Notes: generated by a model not told the origin, from the letters alone. A stretch of 64,000 nt of DNA from Cellvibrionaceae bacterium (GCA_021151825.1 JAGKWQ010000011.1:58610-122609), one strand, 5' to 3'. Numbered from the stretch's first letter, positions 16,926 through 25,798 are shown. Translations and numbers: made by a program.

Positions 16926-18515
16926 ATGAACAGCACCATGAGCAGCAACGTAAAACTCTGGAAGCCAGGAGACTGGAATGCGCTTTTTGGTTTCGGCACC
17001 AATATTCTTGTGAACCTGCTAGTACTCACGGGACTGCTGCGTTTTGTATTGCAAATGCCCGACGATATTGTGTTTGGCCGCATCCTTCCCGCCGTGGGTT
17101 TGATGATGTGCCTGAGCACACTTTACTACGCGTATCTCGCTTACAAGCTAGCGAAAGAAACCGGCCGCACTAATGTGTGTGCATTGCCCTCAGGCATCAG
17201 CGTGCCGCATATGTTTGTGGTGGTGTTTGTCATTATGTTGCCGATATCGCTGACCACCGGCGATCCAATTAAAGGCTGGGAAGCCGGTTTAACCTGGGTT
17301 TTTGTGCAGAGTTTTGTGTTGATGCTCGGCGGTTATATCGCGCCTTACATTCGCAAAATTACACCGCGCGCCGCATTGTTGGGAACACTCGCGGGTGTGT
17401 CGATTGCATTTATTTCGTTGCGCCCTGCTCTGGAAATGTTTATGACTCCAGTGATCGGCGTGGTGTGTTTTGCCATTATTTTACTGAGCTGGTTCGGCGG
17501 CGTGCGTTATTTCAAAGGAATTCCAGCGGGCCTTGTTGCTATTGCCGTAGGCACATTAATCGCGTGGGGCTCTACCGCACTTGGTTTACATTTTGGCGGA
17601 TTGAGTTTGGAAAAGCTCACCCAGTCACTCACCAGTTTTGGTTTTTCCGTTCCCATTCCTGCAGTGGGTCATGTGTTTTCCGGTTTTGAATTTATCGGGA
17701 TTATTTTAGTCACTGCAATTCCATTCGGTATTTACGATTTAGTAGAAGCGATGGATAACGTTGAAAGCGCAGCCGTCGCTGGTGACAGCTATCCAACTAC
17801 ACGCGTACTCACGGCCGATGGTGTTATCAGTTTGATCGGCTGCTGCATGGGCAACCCATTTATCAACGCCGTTTATATCGGCCATCCCGGCTGGAAATCC
17901 ATGGGTGGCGGAATTGGTTATTCAGCGGCGACAGGTATTTCCGTATTAGTACTTTGTTGGCTGGGAATTATCGCGGTATTTTCATCGGCAATTCCGCTGG
18001 TCGCCATCTCGCCGATTTTACTGTACATCGGCATGTTAATCGGCTCGCAAGCCTTTCAGGAAAGTCCAAAATCCCACGCACCGGCAATTATTGTTTCGTT
18101 GATGCCGCACCTCGCTGCCTGGGGGAAATTGCAAATCGATAATGTACTCGGTGCAGCAGGAACAAATGCTGCTGCGGTTGGATTGGATAAGCTGGCGCAA
18201 AATGGTGTGCTTTATGAAGGTTTATCTGTTTTAGGCGGCGGCGCAATCCTGGGTGGATTAATGCTCGGTGCCATTACCGCATTTATTATTGATCGCAGTT
18301 TTAATAAAGCGGGCCTCTTTGCGTGTGCAAGTGCCGTGCTTACTTTCTTTGGATTAATGCACGGAGAAGCGATTGGAATTGCTGAATCACCGACTGTTGC
18401 ATTCGCTTATCTCGCTGTTGCCGGTGTGCTATTTGCCTGTGCGAAATTCAGTGTGGTTTCAAGTAAAGCACCGGAAGAAAATGAAAATCATGAAGCGATA
18501 GAACCGGCACACTAA
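16926..18515 (+). CDS. NCS2/AzgA-like nucleobase-type permease
   Basis: A 529-aa inner-membrane protein with about 13 TM segments in the 7+7 inverted-repeat style of the nucleobase-ascorbate transporter superfamily. Recognisable stretches are ALPSGISVPHMF near residue 90 and ITPRAALLGTLAGVSIAFI in the middle of the first half. FGIYDLVEAMDNVESAAVAGDSYPT follows around residue 270, with the acidic substrate-site residues of AzgA-type (COG2252) permeases. It probably imports the substrate hydrolysed by the flanking enzymes. AGGAGAGG precedes the ATG. The C-terminal tail is short and acidic. Confidence 0.8.
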   Translation: MNSTMSSNVKLWKPGDWNALFGFGTNILVNLLVLTGLLRFVLQMPDDIVFGRILPAVGLMMCLSTLYYAYLAYKLAKETGRTNVCALPSGISVPHMFVVVFVIMLPISLTTGDPIKGWEAGLTWVFVQSFVLMLGGYIAPYIRKITPRAALLGTLAGVSIAFISLRPALEMFMTPVIGVVCFAIILLSWFGGVRYFKGIPAGLVAIAVGTLIAWGSTALGLHFGGLSLEKLTQSLTSFGFSVPIPAVGHVFSGFEFIGIILVTAIPFGIYDLVEAMDNVESAAVAGDSYPTTRVLTADGVISLIGCCMGNPFINAVYIGHPGWKSMGGGIGYSAATGISVLVLCWLGIIAVFSSAIPLVAISPILLYIGMLIGSQAFQESPKSHAPAIIVSLMPHLAAWGKLQIDNVLGAAGTNAAAVGLDKLAQNGVLYEGLSVLGGGAILGGLMLGAITAFIIDRSFNKAGLFACASAVLTFFGLMHGEAIGIAESPTVAFAYLAVAGVLFACAKFSVVSSKAPEENENHEAIEPAH

Positions 18516-18524
18516 GGAGACAAT

Positions 18525-19208
18525 ATGACTATTTACTTAAATAGTACGCCCTACAAATGGCCTTACGATGGTGATCTTCGTCCGGAAAATACCGCGCTGG
18601 TTATTATCGATATGCAAACGGATTTTTGCGGTAAAGGCGGTTATGTAGACGCCATGGGTTACGATATTAATTTAACGCGCGCGCCGATTGAACCACTGCG
18701 TAAATTATTACCGGCGATGCGCGCCGCCGGTTTTCATATTATCCATACGCGCGAAGGCCACCGTCCTGACCTCGCCGATTTGCCGGCAAACAAACGCTGG
18801 CGCTCGCGCCAAATCGGCGCTGGCATCGGCGATGAAGGGCCCTGCGGAAAAATTTTAATTCGCGGTGAACCCGGCTGGGAAATTATTCCCGAGCTGGCGC
18901 CAATCAATGGTGAAGTCATTATCGATAAACCCGGCAAAGGCTCCTTCTACGCAACCGATCTGGAAATGGTGCTGCACACCAAAGGTATTCGCAATTTATT
19001 ACTCACCGGCATCACTACGGATGTGTGTGTGCACACCACAATGCGCGAAGCGAATGATCGCGGTTTTGAATGTGTCCTGCTCGCCGATTGCTGCGCGGCA
19101 ACGGATCCGGCCAATCACGCTGCCGCATTAGCGATGATTAAAATGCAGGGCGGTGTGTTTGGTGCAGTTGCTACCTCTGCCGAGGTGTTAGAGGCATTAG
19201 CGAAATAA
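18525..19208 (+). CDS. Biuret amidohydrolase-like cysteine hydrolase
   Basis: A 227-aa isochorismatase-fold enzyme that starts 10 nt after the permease stop, with AAGGAG before the ATG. The triad is visible: Asp29 in LVIIDMQTDFCGKGGY, Lys in IIDKPGKGSFYATDLE (about 135-138) and Cys168 in GITTDVCVHTTMREANDRG. Long stretches such as PDLADLPANKRWRS and IGAGIGD.GPCG agree, from memory, with the characterised biuret hydrolase BiuH of Rhizobium, which converts biuret to allophanate and ammonia. No allophanate hydrolase is in the window, so the product would be dealt with elsewhere. It is paralogous to the protein at 16171 (about half identical by eye). Confidence 0.75.
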   Translation: MTIYLNSTPYKWPYDGDLRPENTALVIIDMQTDFCGKGGYVDAMGYDINLTRAPIEPLRKLLPAMRAAGFHIIHTREGHRPDLADLPANKRWRSRQIGAGIGDEGPCGKILIRGEPGWEIIPELAPINGEVIIDKPGKGSFYATDLEMVLHTKGIRNLLLTGITTDVCVHTTMREANDRGFECVLLADCCAATDPANHAAALAMIKMQGGVFGAVATSAEVLEALAK

Positions 19209-19245
19209 AACCCGAAACCAAGCGCTAAAAAAACAGGAGTGATGT

Positions 19246-19605
19246 GTGAAAAAAAATCTGGTGTGGATAGATTTAATCAACAGGAACTTTGATGATCCCG
19301 AATTACAGTGGCAGGACTTCCGCGACGGAGTGGATATCCTGCCACTGCATGGTGATCCTACACAGGGTTGCTCTTCAGCATTGCTGCGTTACCACCCCGG
19401 CGCACAAATTCCACGGCATTTACATGTAGGCATGGAGTTTTTATTGATCCTGCGCGGCAGTCAACGCGATGAGCGCGGTGAATATCGCAAAGGGACATTT
19501 CTCATTAATCCCACCGAGACCAGTCACGAAATTGAAAGTGAAGAAGGTTGTGTGGTGCTGGCGGTGTGGGAGCAACCGGTAAAGTTTATCCACCTCGACG
19601 AATAA
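19246..19605 (+). CDS. Small cupin protein (ChrR-like)
   Basis: A 119-aa single-domain cupin. The metal-site motif is PGAQIPRHLHVGMEFLLILRG (His at about 59 and 61, Glu at about 65) and the second motif PTETSHEIESEEGCVVL adds a His. It begins with GTG at 19246, preceded by CAGGAG; no in-frame ATG fits. Proteins of this size with the ChrR-type cupin often accompany small-molecule catabolic operons, as here at the end of the ureide operon. It could be an accessory enzyme or metal-binding factor. The substrate is unknown. Confidence 0.75.
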   Translation: MKKNLVWIDLINRNFDDPELQWQDFRDGVDILPLHGDPTQGCSSALLRYHPGAQIPRHLHVGMEFLLILRGSQRDERGEYRKGTFLINPTETSHEIESEEGCVVLAVWEQPVKFIHLDE

Positions 19606-19783
19606 CAAGCAGGAGCCCAACCTGGTCCTTTTTCAAGCTATTTTTTGCAGTAGCCGCTGACGCATTAATCATCTTCTGATAGGCTGCCTCCCCATAATTC
19701 CCCCTTATTTCGAAGCCATATTTCTGGCCATTCAATAATGGAGTTATCGACGGATCAAATTATATAAACTCAAGGGCTTATCT

Positions 19784-21004
19784 ATGCGATTGTGCAAATT
19801 GCTTTTCCTGCTTCTACTTTCCACCTGCCTTTTATCCTGTGCCAACCAACGAATGAGCACCAAAACGCTCCCCAAAGGGGTTGCATTAAAGAAGGGGCTG
19901 GAAATTCCCAACACCACCACCGTGCGTTATTACCTTCCCCATATAGAACAGGAAAGCCGTTTCTTTTTTGAAAGAGGTGGTTTTTGGGTAGAGCCCGGAA
20001 AGGGTTTGGTGGAGGGCTCAAAGGCCGCATTTACCACCTATTTCCCTCAGGCCCAACCATTAGACCGTAGCAAAAATGAAGACTATGGTCTGCTTGTTGA
20101 TATACAACCAAGCTGGGATTTCGACGCCGGAAAAATTGTTGCCAAAATGGCCTACCGCGTCCTGGATGGCAAGAACCCTGCGCCCGTGTTAACTGGCGAG
20201 AAAAAGTTCACAGTGGCATTCGATTGGGGCGGTGGCGCAGCGTTTTACAATGGCTACATGCGCACCACGCAAATGCTGTTGATTGAAATTTTAAATAAAC
20301 TTCAGCCCACCGCCACAAAATATCCTGCGGATAACAAAACGGCCAACATCAATATCAAAGATCTGGCCAATATGGAAAAACCGGTCAGCCTGGGCACCGG
20401 GTTTTATTTCAATAGCAGCGGACAACTCTTAACGGCAAACCATGTACTGGACGAGTGCCTGGTCATTCGCACGAAATCAAACGATAAAGAACAGGATGCC
20501 ACTCTTGGTGTAAACAGCGCACTGCTGGATTTGGCCGTACTCAATACCGGAGTGAAGACTGAACATTTCCTGCCCCTACGCAAAAAACAGGAACTTATAT
20601 TAGGTGAAATGGTGAGTAGTGTTGGATTCCCATTGCAAGGTTTACTTGCAGAAACACCCAACCTGACCCGAGGCAACGTGAGTGCCAAAAGTGGTATGAA
20701 AGGTTCACAGGGTTTATTCCAATTTTCTGCACCAATCCAGCCAGGCAATAGTGGCGGTCCAATTATTTCTGAATCAGGGCAATTGCTTGGTGTTGCCGTC
20801 AGCACACTCAATAGCAAATACCTGATTGAAAAAGGCATCCTTCCGCAAAACGTTAATTTTGGTTTGGACGCAACGTATATCGCCCGGTTTTTACGCAAAA
20901 ATGGCTTGGCATTTAGCGAGACCAACGATAGCACCACAAAAAATATTCAAGTCAGTAACGATGCAGCATTGGCTGCAAGCGTTCGCGTTGCTTGTTATCA
21001 ATAA
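19784..21004 (+). CDS. Lipoprotein with C-terminal trypsin-like (S1C) serine protease domain
   Basis: A 406-aa protein. The N-terminal signal ends in a lipobox (LLSC, Cys at residue 19), followed by Ala-Asn-Gln, so outer-membrane sorting is expected. Residues 30-190 form an unrecognised beta-rich domain. The protease domain (about 205-375) carries all three catalytic residues: His in LLTANHVLDE, Asp in SALLDLAVL and Ser in IQPGNSGGPI. No PDZ domain is present, unlike DegP/DegS. The tail (about 380-406) is polar. The gene is followed after 12 nt by a small exported protein, suggesting a two-component periplasmic system. Its target is not evident. Confidence 0.8.
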   Translation: MRLCKLLFLLLLSTCLLSCANQRMSTKTLPKGVALKKGLEIPNTTTVRYYLPHIEQESRFFFERGGFWVEPGKGLVEGSKAAFTTYFPQAQPLDRSKNEDYGLLVDIQPSWDFDAGKIVAKMAYRVLDGKNPAPVLTGEKKFTVAFDWGGGAAFYNGYMRTTQMLLIEILNKLQPTATKYPADNKTANINIKDLANMEKPVSLGTGFYFNSSGQLLTANHVLDECLVIRTKSNDKEQDATLGVNSALLDLAVLNTGVKTEHFLPLRKKQELILGEMVSSVGFPLQGLLAETPNLTRGNVSAKSGMKGSQGLFQFSAPIQPGNSGGPIISESGQLLGVAVSTLNSKYLIEKGILPQNVNFGLDATYIARFLRKNGLAFSETNDSTTKNIQVSNDAALAASVRVACYQ

Positions 21005-21016
21005 GAGGGACAATCA

Positions 21017-21559
21017 ATGAATGCGCTTCAGAAAATAACGTTTGCAGCAACCCTGATACTGCTTGGCAATGCTGCTGTGGCAGAAGCTCCACTAAAATTA
21101 CCACCGGTCATGTACTACAGCACCCTGGAAGATTCGCTCTTCGATACACTTAAAAGCAATCCTGTTTTTTCACAGATTGATAAAGAGCTTTATGGCAGCC
21201 CGTTGCGCCTGGGAGTGATTCATACCTTTGCTCCAACCGCAGGTGGTACTGCGACAGGACTTACCTCCGCTGTATTGGCAGGTGGCAGCCTGGGCATTTT
21301 ACCCATCGTTAGCAATAATGATTTGGTGGTGACTTACACCTTAAGTGCTCACGGCAAAGTGCTCGCAACATTCAACTATTCCAAAAACTTTACCCAGGCA
21401 ACCAACATCTATTCCAACCAGGGAATTAACCACCTGGACAAACCTACCACTGAGTGGGTTAACTCTACTGTCACTTTATTTATTGCCGACCTGGTTAAAA
21501 ATCCGGATGTGCGGGAATTAACGGATGAATATAATTTTTATTTTGGCAGCATAAAATAA
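21017..21559 (+). CDS. Exported protein of unknown function, partner of the S1C lipoprotein
   Basis: A 180-aa protein with a signal peptide cleaved near residue 22 (AAVAEA). The mature part has a Gly/Ala-rich hydrophobic stretch (about 70-100, AGGTATGLTSAVLAGGSLGILP) flanked by beta-like segments, and ends YNFYFGSIK. I do not recognise the family. It lies 12 nt after the protease lipoprotein, with GAGG before its ATG, and is followed by a strong terminator, so the two form an operon. Confidence 0.65.
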   Translation: MNALQKITFAATLILLGNAAVAEAPLKLPPVMYYSTLEDSLFDTLKSNPVFSQIDKELYGSPLRLGVIHTFAPTAGGTATGLTSAVLAGGSLGILPIVSNNDLVVTYTLSAHGKVLATFNYSKNFTQATNIYSNQGINHLDKPTTEWVNSTVTLFIADLVKNPDVRELTDEYNFYFGSIK

Positions 21560-21584
21560 ATTTGATGTTCAAATCCTCGAATAA

Positions 21585-21610
21585 AAACGCCCGGCAAATG
21601 CCGGGCGTTT
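21585..21610 (+). terminator. Intrinsic terminator
   Basis: A perfect 12-bp GC-rich stem (AAACGCCCGGCA / TGCCGGGCGTTT) with a 2-nt AA loop, 26 bp past the stop of the exported protein. A second hairpin, TCGTTAAA/TTTAACGA, lies at 21625-21650. Confidence 0.85.
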
Positions 21611-21838
21611 ACTATCAAAACACCTCGTTAAATAATGGCGTTTTTAACGACTTAATTCTGGCGAAAGATTGCAGCAGATGTGTGCAACCATCAAGATAAT
21701 TCGGGCCAGTATATTTCCAAATTTCACGTGATGCGATTCACAAACACTCAAACCTGCTATCGATAATTTTTACAACCAAACTCATCCATCAATTGTGTTT
21801 ATCCGCTAACCACCTGAAGACACTTGTAAAAAAATAGT

Positions 21839-21854
21839 CCGCACATTTTTTGCA
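21839..21854 (+). promoter_or_regulatory. Sigma-54-like site upstream of the PEP-CTERM gene
   Basis: CCGCACATTTTTTGCA keeps the -12 TTGCA and the spacing of a sigma-54 promoter but reads CC for TG at the first two -24 positions, losing one of the usually invariant G residues. RpoN control of PEP-CTERM genes is known in Zoogloea, which makes the site worth noting. Confidence 0.3.
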
Positions 21855-21951
21855 GTCATATATGACCGTGCTAGCCATTCCTGTAAATGTGATCCACTTT
21901 GCACAAGGACCTCCACGAAACATCCCATCTATTTTAAGGAGCGAACAATCC

Positions 21952-22749
21952 ATGCAATTTCGAAAAATCCTGTTTACCAGCCTGCCATTAATGGCAGCAC
22001 TCGCCGCACCGGTTTCCTATGCAGCAATTATCGATCTCACTATTGATGGCAGCGATGCTATTTTTCTTGCGGGTCGCACTGACCTCACTATTCCCGATGC
22101 CGATCAACCCTGGAGCGGTCCTGGCGATTATTTGATTCGCCATGGCGGCGCCACTCCGGAAGAAATCAAAGAATCCCTTCCGCCAGAAATTGCGGTAACT
22201 GCAGGCGATATTATTCGTGCACTCGACCCGGCAGTCGGTGGAATCAGCTTCTTCAACGGCGTTGGTGATCCTTATTATGGCCCGGGCGGCAATGGTCCAA
22301 CCGGAAGCAGCCTGACATCATTGGGTGGCATCAGTGGTTACATCGGTCCACAGGGTGCACTGGCAGGCGTATTCCTAAGCGATGCAATTCCTGTCAGTGG
22401 CACGCCGGTAACGCTAGATTTTAGCCCTGGCGGTTGGGGTATTGATTTTCTCACCATAACACCAGAACTTGGCCAGATTTTTTATATTGGTGATGGCAAA
22501 ACCGCAAGCGATATCTTCCAAACATTTATCGCACCTGCGGGAGCAACACGTTTGGTTCTTGGTATTCCAGATGGTTTTGGATTCAATGGCCCACCAGGAG
22601 CGTACGATGATAACGATGGCAGTTATCGCATACGCCTTGGCATCAATGAGATTCCAACCAAAGTACCAGAACCAGGCAATCTCGCATTATTGTTAATCGG
22701 ATTGGCAAGTATGTGGCTTGGCCGCAAACGCTCCACTCAACAGCATTAA
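21952..22749 (+). CDS. PEP-CTERM sorting-domain protein
   Basis: A 265-aa exported protein. The signal peptide (MQFRKILFTSLPLMAALAAP...) is cleaved near residue 24 (SYAA). The C-terminus has the full exosortase sorting signal: VPEPGNLALLLIGLA, a TM helix, then a basic cluster (GRKR). The mature domain is Gly/Pro/Asp-rich and beta-like, with no catalytic motif I recognise. I chose the ATG at 21952, which follows AAGGAG and starts a clean signal peptide; 34 upstream in-frame codons lack these features. No exosortase gene is in the window. Such proteins are usually linked to exopolysaccharide or floc formation. Confidence 0.85.
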   Translation: MQFRKILFTSLPLMAALAAPVSYAAIIDLTIDGSDAIFLAGRTDLTIPDADQPWSGPGDYLIRHGGATPEEIKESLPPEIAVTAGDIIRALDPAVGGISFFNGVGDPYYGPGGNGPTGSSLTSLGGISGYIGPQGALAGVFLSDAIPVSGTPVTLDFSPGGWGIDFLTITPELGQIFYIGDGKTASDIFQTFIAPAGATRLVLGIPDGFGFNGPPGAYDDNDGSYRIRLGINEIPTKVPEPGNLALLLIGLASMWLGRKRSTQQH

Positions 22750-22771
22750 AAATTATCTTTTGAACGTAAAT

Positions 22772-22801
22772 AAAAAAGCCAACCGCATGGTTGGCTTTTT
22801 T
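22772..22801. terminator. Bidirectional intrinsic terminator
   Basis: AAAAAAGCCAACC / GGTTGGCTTTTTT, a perfect 13-bp stem with a GCAT loop. It sits between convergent genes (PEP-CTERM on +, MgtC on -). Confidence 0.9.
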
Positions 22802-22842
22802 ATTTCTGGTAAGTGAATGCTATTTGCGTTGCAAGCAGCAAA

Positions 22843-23532
22843 CTAATCACCGGTTGGCGATATACGAAATTCACGCACATCTTCACGCGTACGCCACAAT
22901 TCGGCGAGGCGCGATACATTTTTTGCATCTTCAGTTTTAATAATCATGCGATATTCAAAATAATTATCGTCCCTTACACGGTAACTGATATTCAGTACCT
23001 TGAATCCTTGCTGCTGCAAAAATGCATTTAATTCGTGTTCCGGCATCACCTGTTGGCGATCAAAACTGATCTGGTGATGGATATACGACTGACTGGGCAA
23101 CATCGCCTCAATAGAGCGAAATATTGATAACACACCCACCGTCAACACCGTGGCAATGATCGCGGGCAAATAAAAACCGATGCCAATTAAAATACCAATT
23201 GCTGCGGTAATCCAGATAGACGCCGCCGTGGTAAGCCCACGTACGCTCAAGCCCTCTTTAAAAATAACACCGGCACCGAGAAAACCTATACCTGTCATAA
23301 TTCCCTGTGCCATTCGTGTGGGATCAGCGCGAATAGTATCTACTGGAACATCGGGCAACCATTTCCATTGGTAGTAAGTCACCATCATCAACAAGGTTGA
23401 TGCAAGGCATACAAGCGCGTGGGTACGAAATCCAGCTGGGCGCCCATGATAACTGCGCTCCAATCCGATAATACCGCCAGCCACCAGCGCACCTAATAGA
23501 TGAGCAACAATTTGAATTTGATCGGCAGTCAT
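22843..23532 (-). CDS. MgtC/SapB-family membrane protein
   Basis: A 229-aa protein with the MgtC N-terminal membrane domain: HLLGALVAGGIIGLERSYHGRPAGFRTH, then GIMTGIGFLGAGVIFKEGLSVRGLTTAASIW, both diagnostic of the family. The C-terminal ~85 residues form a soluble ACT-like domain. MgtC proteins help cells survive low Mg2+ and modulate the F-ATP synthase. I start at the ATG at 23532, which has GAGGA six nt upstream; a TTG 12 nt earlier overlaps that ribosome site. It lies 24 bp downstream of the TIGR03915-type gene, on the same strand. Confidence 0.9.
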   Translation of the reverse strand: MTADQIQIVAHLLGALVAGGIIGLERSYHGRPAGFRTHALVCLASTLLMMVTYYQWKWLPDVPVDTIRADPTRMAQGIMTGIGFLGAGVIFKEGLSVRGLTTAASIWITAAIGILIGIGFYLPAIIATVLTVGVLSIFRSIEAMLPSQSYIHHQISFDRQQVMPEHELNAFLQQQGFKVLNISYRVRDDNYFEYRMIIKTEDAKNVSRLAELWRTREDVREFRISPTGD

Positions 23533-23556
23533 AGTCTTCCTCAATAAATTCCAATA

Positions 23557-24339
23557 CTAACGCTTATAGGTTCCTTGCTTTTCTGTCAGATATTTCCAAT
23601 AGCGCCGCGGCATATGACGCAGATGCAATTTGGTGTTGTTACGTTCGCGGATATTAACGGCGTGAAAATAATTTTCCCACAATGCCTGATATTGCTTTTC
23701 TTTTTCATCCTGAAACGAATCGCCTTTTAGCAGATTTGGATTTACCGCAAACACCGGATCATCCGTACAGACAAACTCCATTGTTTCCTGATCGTAATAC
23801 AATCCATAGTGGCGTCGCGTATCAAATATCAACCAAGCCTGATCCGCATAGCGTTTTTCAAAATGATCGCCAATTAATGGCAGCACATTAAAATCCGGAT
23901 CTATCGCCGCATAAAACAAACCATCGCGGCTTTTCTGGAAGCGCACAAAAGCATGCATGCGATGAACTTCCCGATGAATCATCTTTTCAATCCGGGCGGC
24001 TTTTAATATGTACGGATTAGCAAAATTCTCCAATACTGTTCCATCACCTTTTTGAATAATCGCCTGCACAACCTGGTAAACCAGCATTTCACACCAAGGC
24101 AATTCCGATAAAAATAGCTTGTACATCAGAGCCGATGCGTAAGCATTCGTTCGCTCATCAACACCCTTGAGCACACGTGCAGCCCATTCCTCATTAGTAA
24201 CAATACGAGTGGCAGTATCCAGCAACGTAAATTGATGGTTCTCTTCAGTGCTAATTGCAATTGGTGTAATCCGGTCTTTAAAAACAGTGAAGATGCAACT
24301 GAGCAGGCCTTCATAACTGCCGTCGTAAATAAAAACCAT
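23557..24339 (-). CDS. TIGR03915/DUF4130-type putative DNA metabolism protein
   Basis: A 260-aa soluble protein that begins MVFIYDGSYEGLLSCIFTVF and contains HRMHAFVRFQ, FYAAIDPDFNVLPLIGDHF and a C-terminal LHLRHMPRRYWKYLTEK. This is the pattern of the family annotated as TIGR03915 (SAM-linked putative DNA metabolism protein, DUF4130), which is found next to the radical SAM protein encoded just upstream and, in some genomes, fused to a UDG-like domain. The function is not established. The pair is probably co-transcribed (67-bp gap). Confidence 0.8.
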   Translation of the reverse strand: MVFIYDGSYEGLLSCIFTVFKDRITPIAISTEENHQFTLLDTATRIVTNEEWAARVLKGVDERTNAYASALMYKLFLSELPWCEMLVYQVVQAIIQKGDGTVLENFANPYILKAARIEKMIHREVHRMHAFVRFQKSRDGLFYAAIDPDFNVLPLIGDHFEKRYADQAWLIFDTRRHYGLYYDQETMEFVCTDDPVFAVNPNLLKGDSFQDEKEKQYQALWENYFHAVNIRERNNTKLHLRHMPRRYWKYLTEKQGTYKR

Positions 24340-24406
24340 AACAAAGCCCGGAAAAAACTAACGATTCAAACTAACCATTTACAATCGGATCACCGACAAG
24401 ACTGTA

Positions 24407-25648
24407 CTAACCAAATAATCCCAGTTGCGCAGCTGCAGGTACCCTGTCACTGGCGATAATTGCCTGGCGTACATTTTCTGCATGGAAGTTACCTGGCTTC
24501 ACCGCCAACCCTGGACAACTAATGAAATAGCGCGCTCGTTTCAATACGACACCGATTTTTTGCAGATGATCAATATGCAAATACTGATGGCGGCGCGAAC
24601 TGATAATTTTTTTTGCCGACTTAACGCCAATGCCGGGCACACGCAATACCATTTCATAATCGGCACGATTAATATCCACCGGGAATTTTTCCGGGTGGCG
24701 CAGTGCATAGGCCAATTTAGGATCTATCTCCAGATCCAGATCCGGCGTCTTCTCATCCACAATTTCATCGACGGAAAAACCGTAAAAACGCAACAACCAG
24801 TCGGCTTGATAAATACGATTTTCGCGTACCAGCGGCGGTGCGGATAAATCAGGGACGCGATTATCCGTCGCAATGGGCACGTATCCCGAATAATAAACAC
24901 GTTTTAATTTTTGCTTTTGGTAAAGACTGTTAGCCAAACGCAATATATGCCGATCATTTTCCGGCGATGCGCCCACAATTAATTGCGTGCTTTGGCCTGC
25001 CGGTAAAAAAAGCGGTGTATTTTTGATATGTGGTTTTTCATCTGCATATTTTTCTTTTTCGCTACGCAAATAATTCATAGGGGTAATAATGTCGCTGTAA
25101 TTTTTTTCTGGCGCGACTTTTTGAAGGCTGGCTTCTGAGGGAATTTCAATATTGACGCTGAGTCTGTCAGCGTAAAGCCCGGCTTCGTGCAACAATTCAG
25201 CGCTAGCGCCGGGAATTGCTTTCACATGGATATAGCCATTGAAGTTATATTGCGTGCGCAAAGTGCGCGCAACACGCACCAGGCGCTCCATGGTGTAATC
25301 CGCATTTTTAAAAATACCTGAACTCAGGAATAAACCTTCAATATAGTTGCGACGATAAAAATTAATCGTCAGGTCAACCACATCTTCAACCGTAAAGGCT
25401 GCTCGCTTTACATCGTTACTACGCCGGCTTACACAATAAGCGCAGTCATAAATACAGTGATTGGTAAACAGGATTTTAAGCAGCGATACACAACGCCCAT
25501 CCTCTGTGTAACTGTGGCAAATTCCCATGCCTTCTGCATTTCCGAGCCCTTTATTGGCATTGGCTCGCTTACTCCCGCTGGAGGAACAGGACGCATCGTA
25601 TTTAGCGGCATCAGAGAGGATGCGAAGTTTTTCGAGGATATTGCTCAT
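24407..25648 (-). CDS. TIGR03916-type radical SAM protein, putative DNA modification/repair
   Basis: A 413-aa protein. The radical SAM Fe-S motif is NHCIYDCAYC (CX3CX2C) near residue 72-79, preceded by an unusual Cys/Ser-rich stretch ASCSSSGSKR near residue 18-27. The barrel continues to about residue 300. The C-terminus has a helix-hairpin-helix DNA-binding motif, VPGIGVKSAKKII (near residue 338). I start at MSNILEKLR (25648), the family's usual N-terminus, though no strong ribosome site is visible; an 18-codon upstream extension is possible. Its usual partner follows. Activity has not been shown for the family as far as I know. Confidence 0.8.
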   Translation of the reverse strand: MSNILEKLRILSDAAKYDASCSSSGSKRANANKGLGNAEGMGICHSYTEDGRCVSLLKILFTNHCIYDCAYCVSRRSNDVKRAAFTVEDVVDLTINFYRRNYIEGLFLSSGIFKNADYTMERLVRVARTLRTQYNFNGYIHVKAIPGASAELLHEAGLYADRLSVNIEIPSEASLQKVAPEKNYSDIITPMNYLRSEKEKYADEKPHIKNTPLFLPAGQSTQLIVGASPENDRHILRLANSLYQKQKLKRVYYSGYVPIATDNRVPDLSAPPLVRENRIYQADWLLRFYGFSVDEIVDEKTPDLDLEIDPKLAYALRHPEKFPVDINRADYEMVLRVPGIGVKSAKKIISSRRHQYLHIDHLQKIGVVLKRARYFISCPGLAVKPGNFHAENVRQAIIASDRVPAAAQLGLFG

Positions 25649-25798
25649 GATGGAATTGCCAGAAAAGAGACAACCCAATGATACTGTATATAAATACAGC
25701 ATTACAAGAATTCACGGCAGATCCCGGGATAATCAGCAGAATAAAACAAAGCCATTGCCAGCAATGCGGGCAATGGCCTGGTTGCACACGTAACGAAA

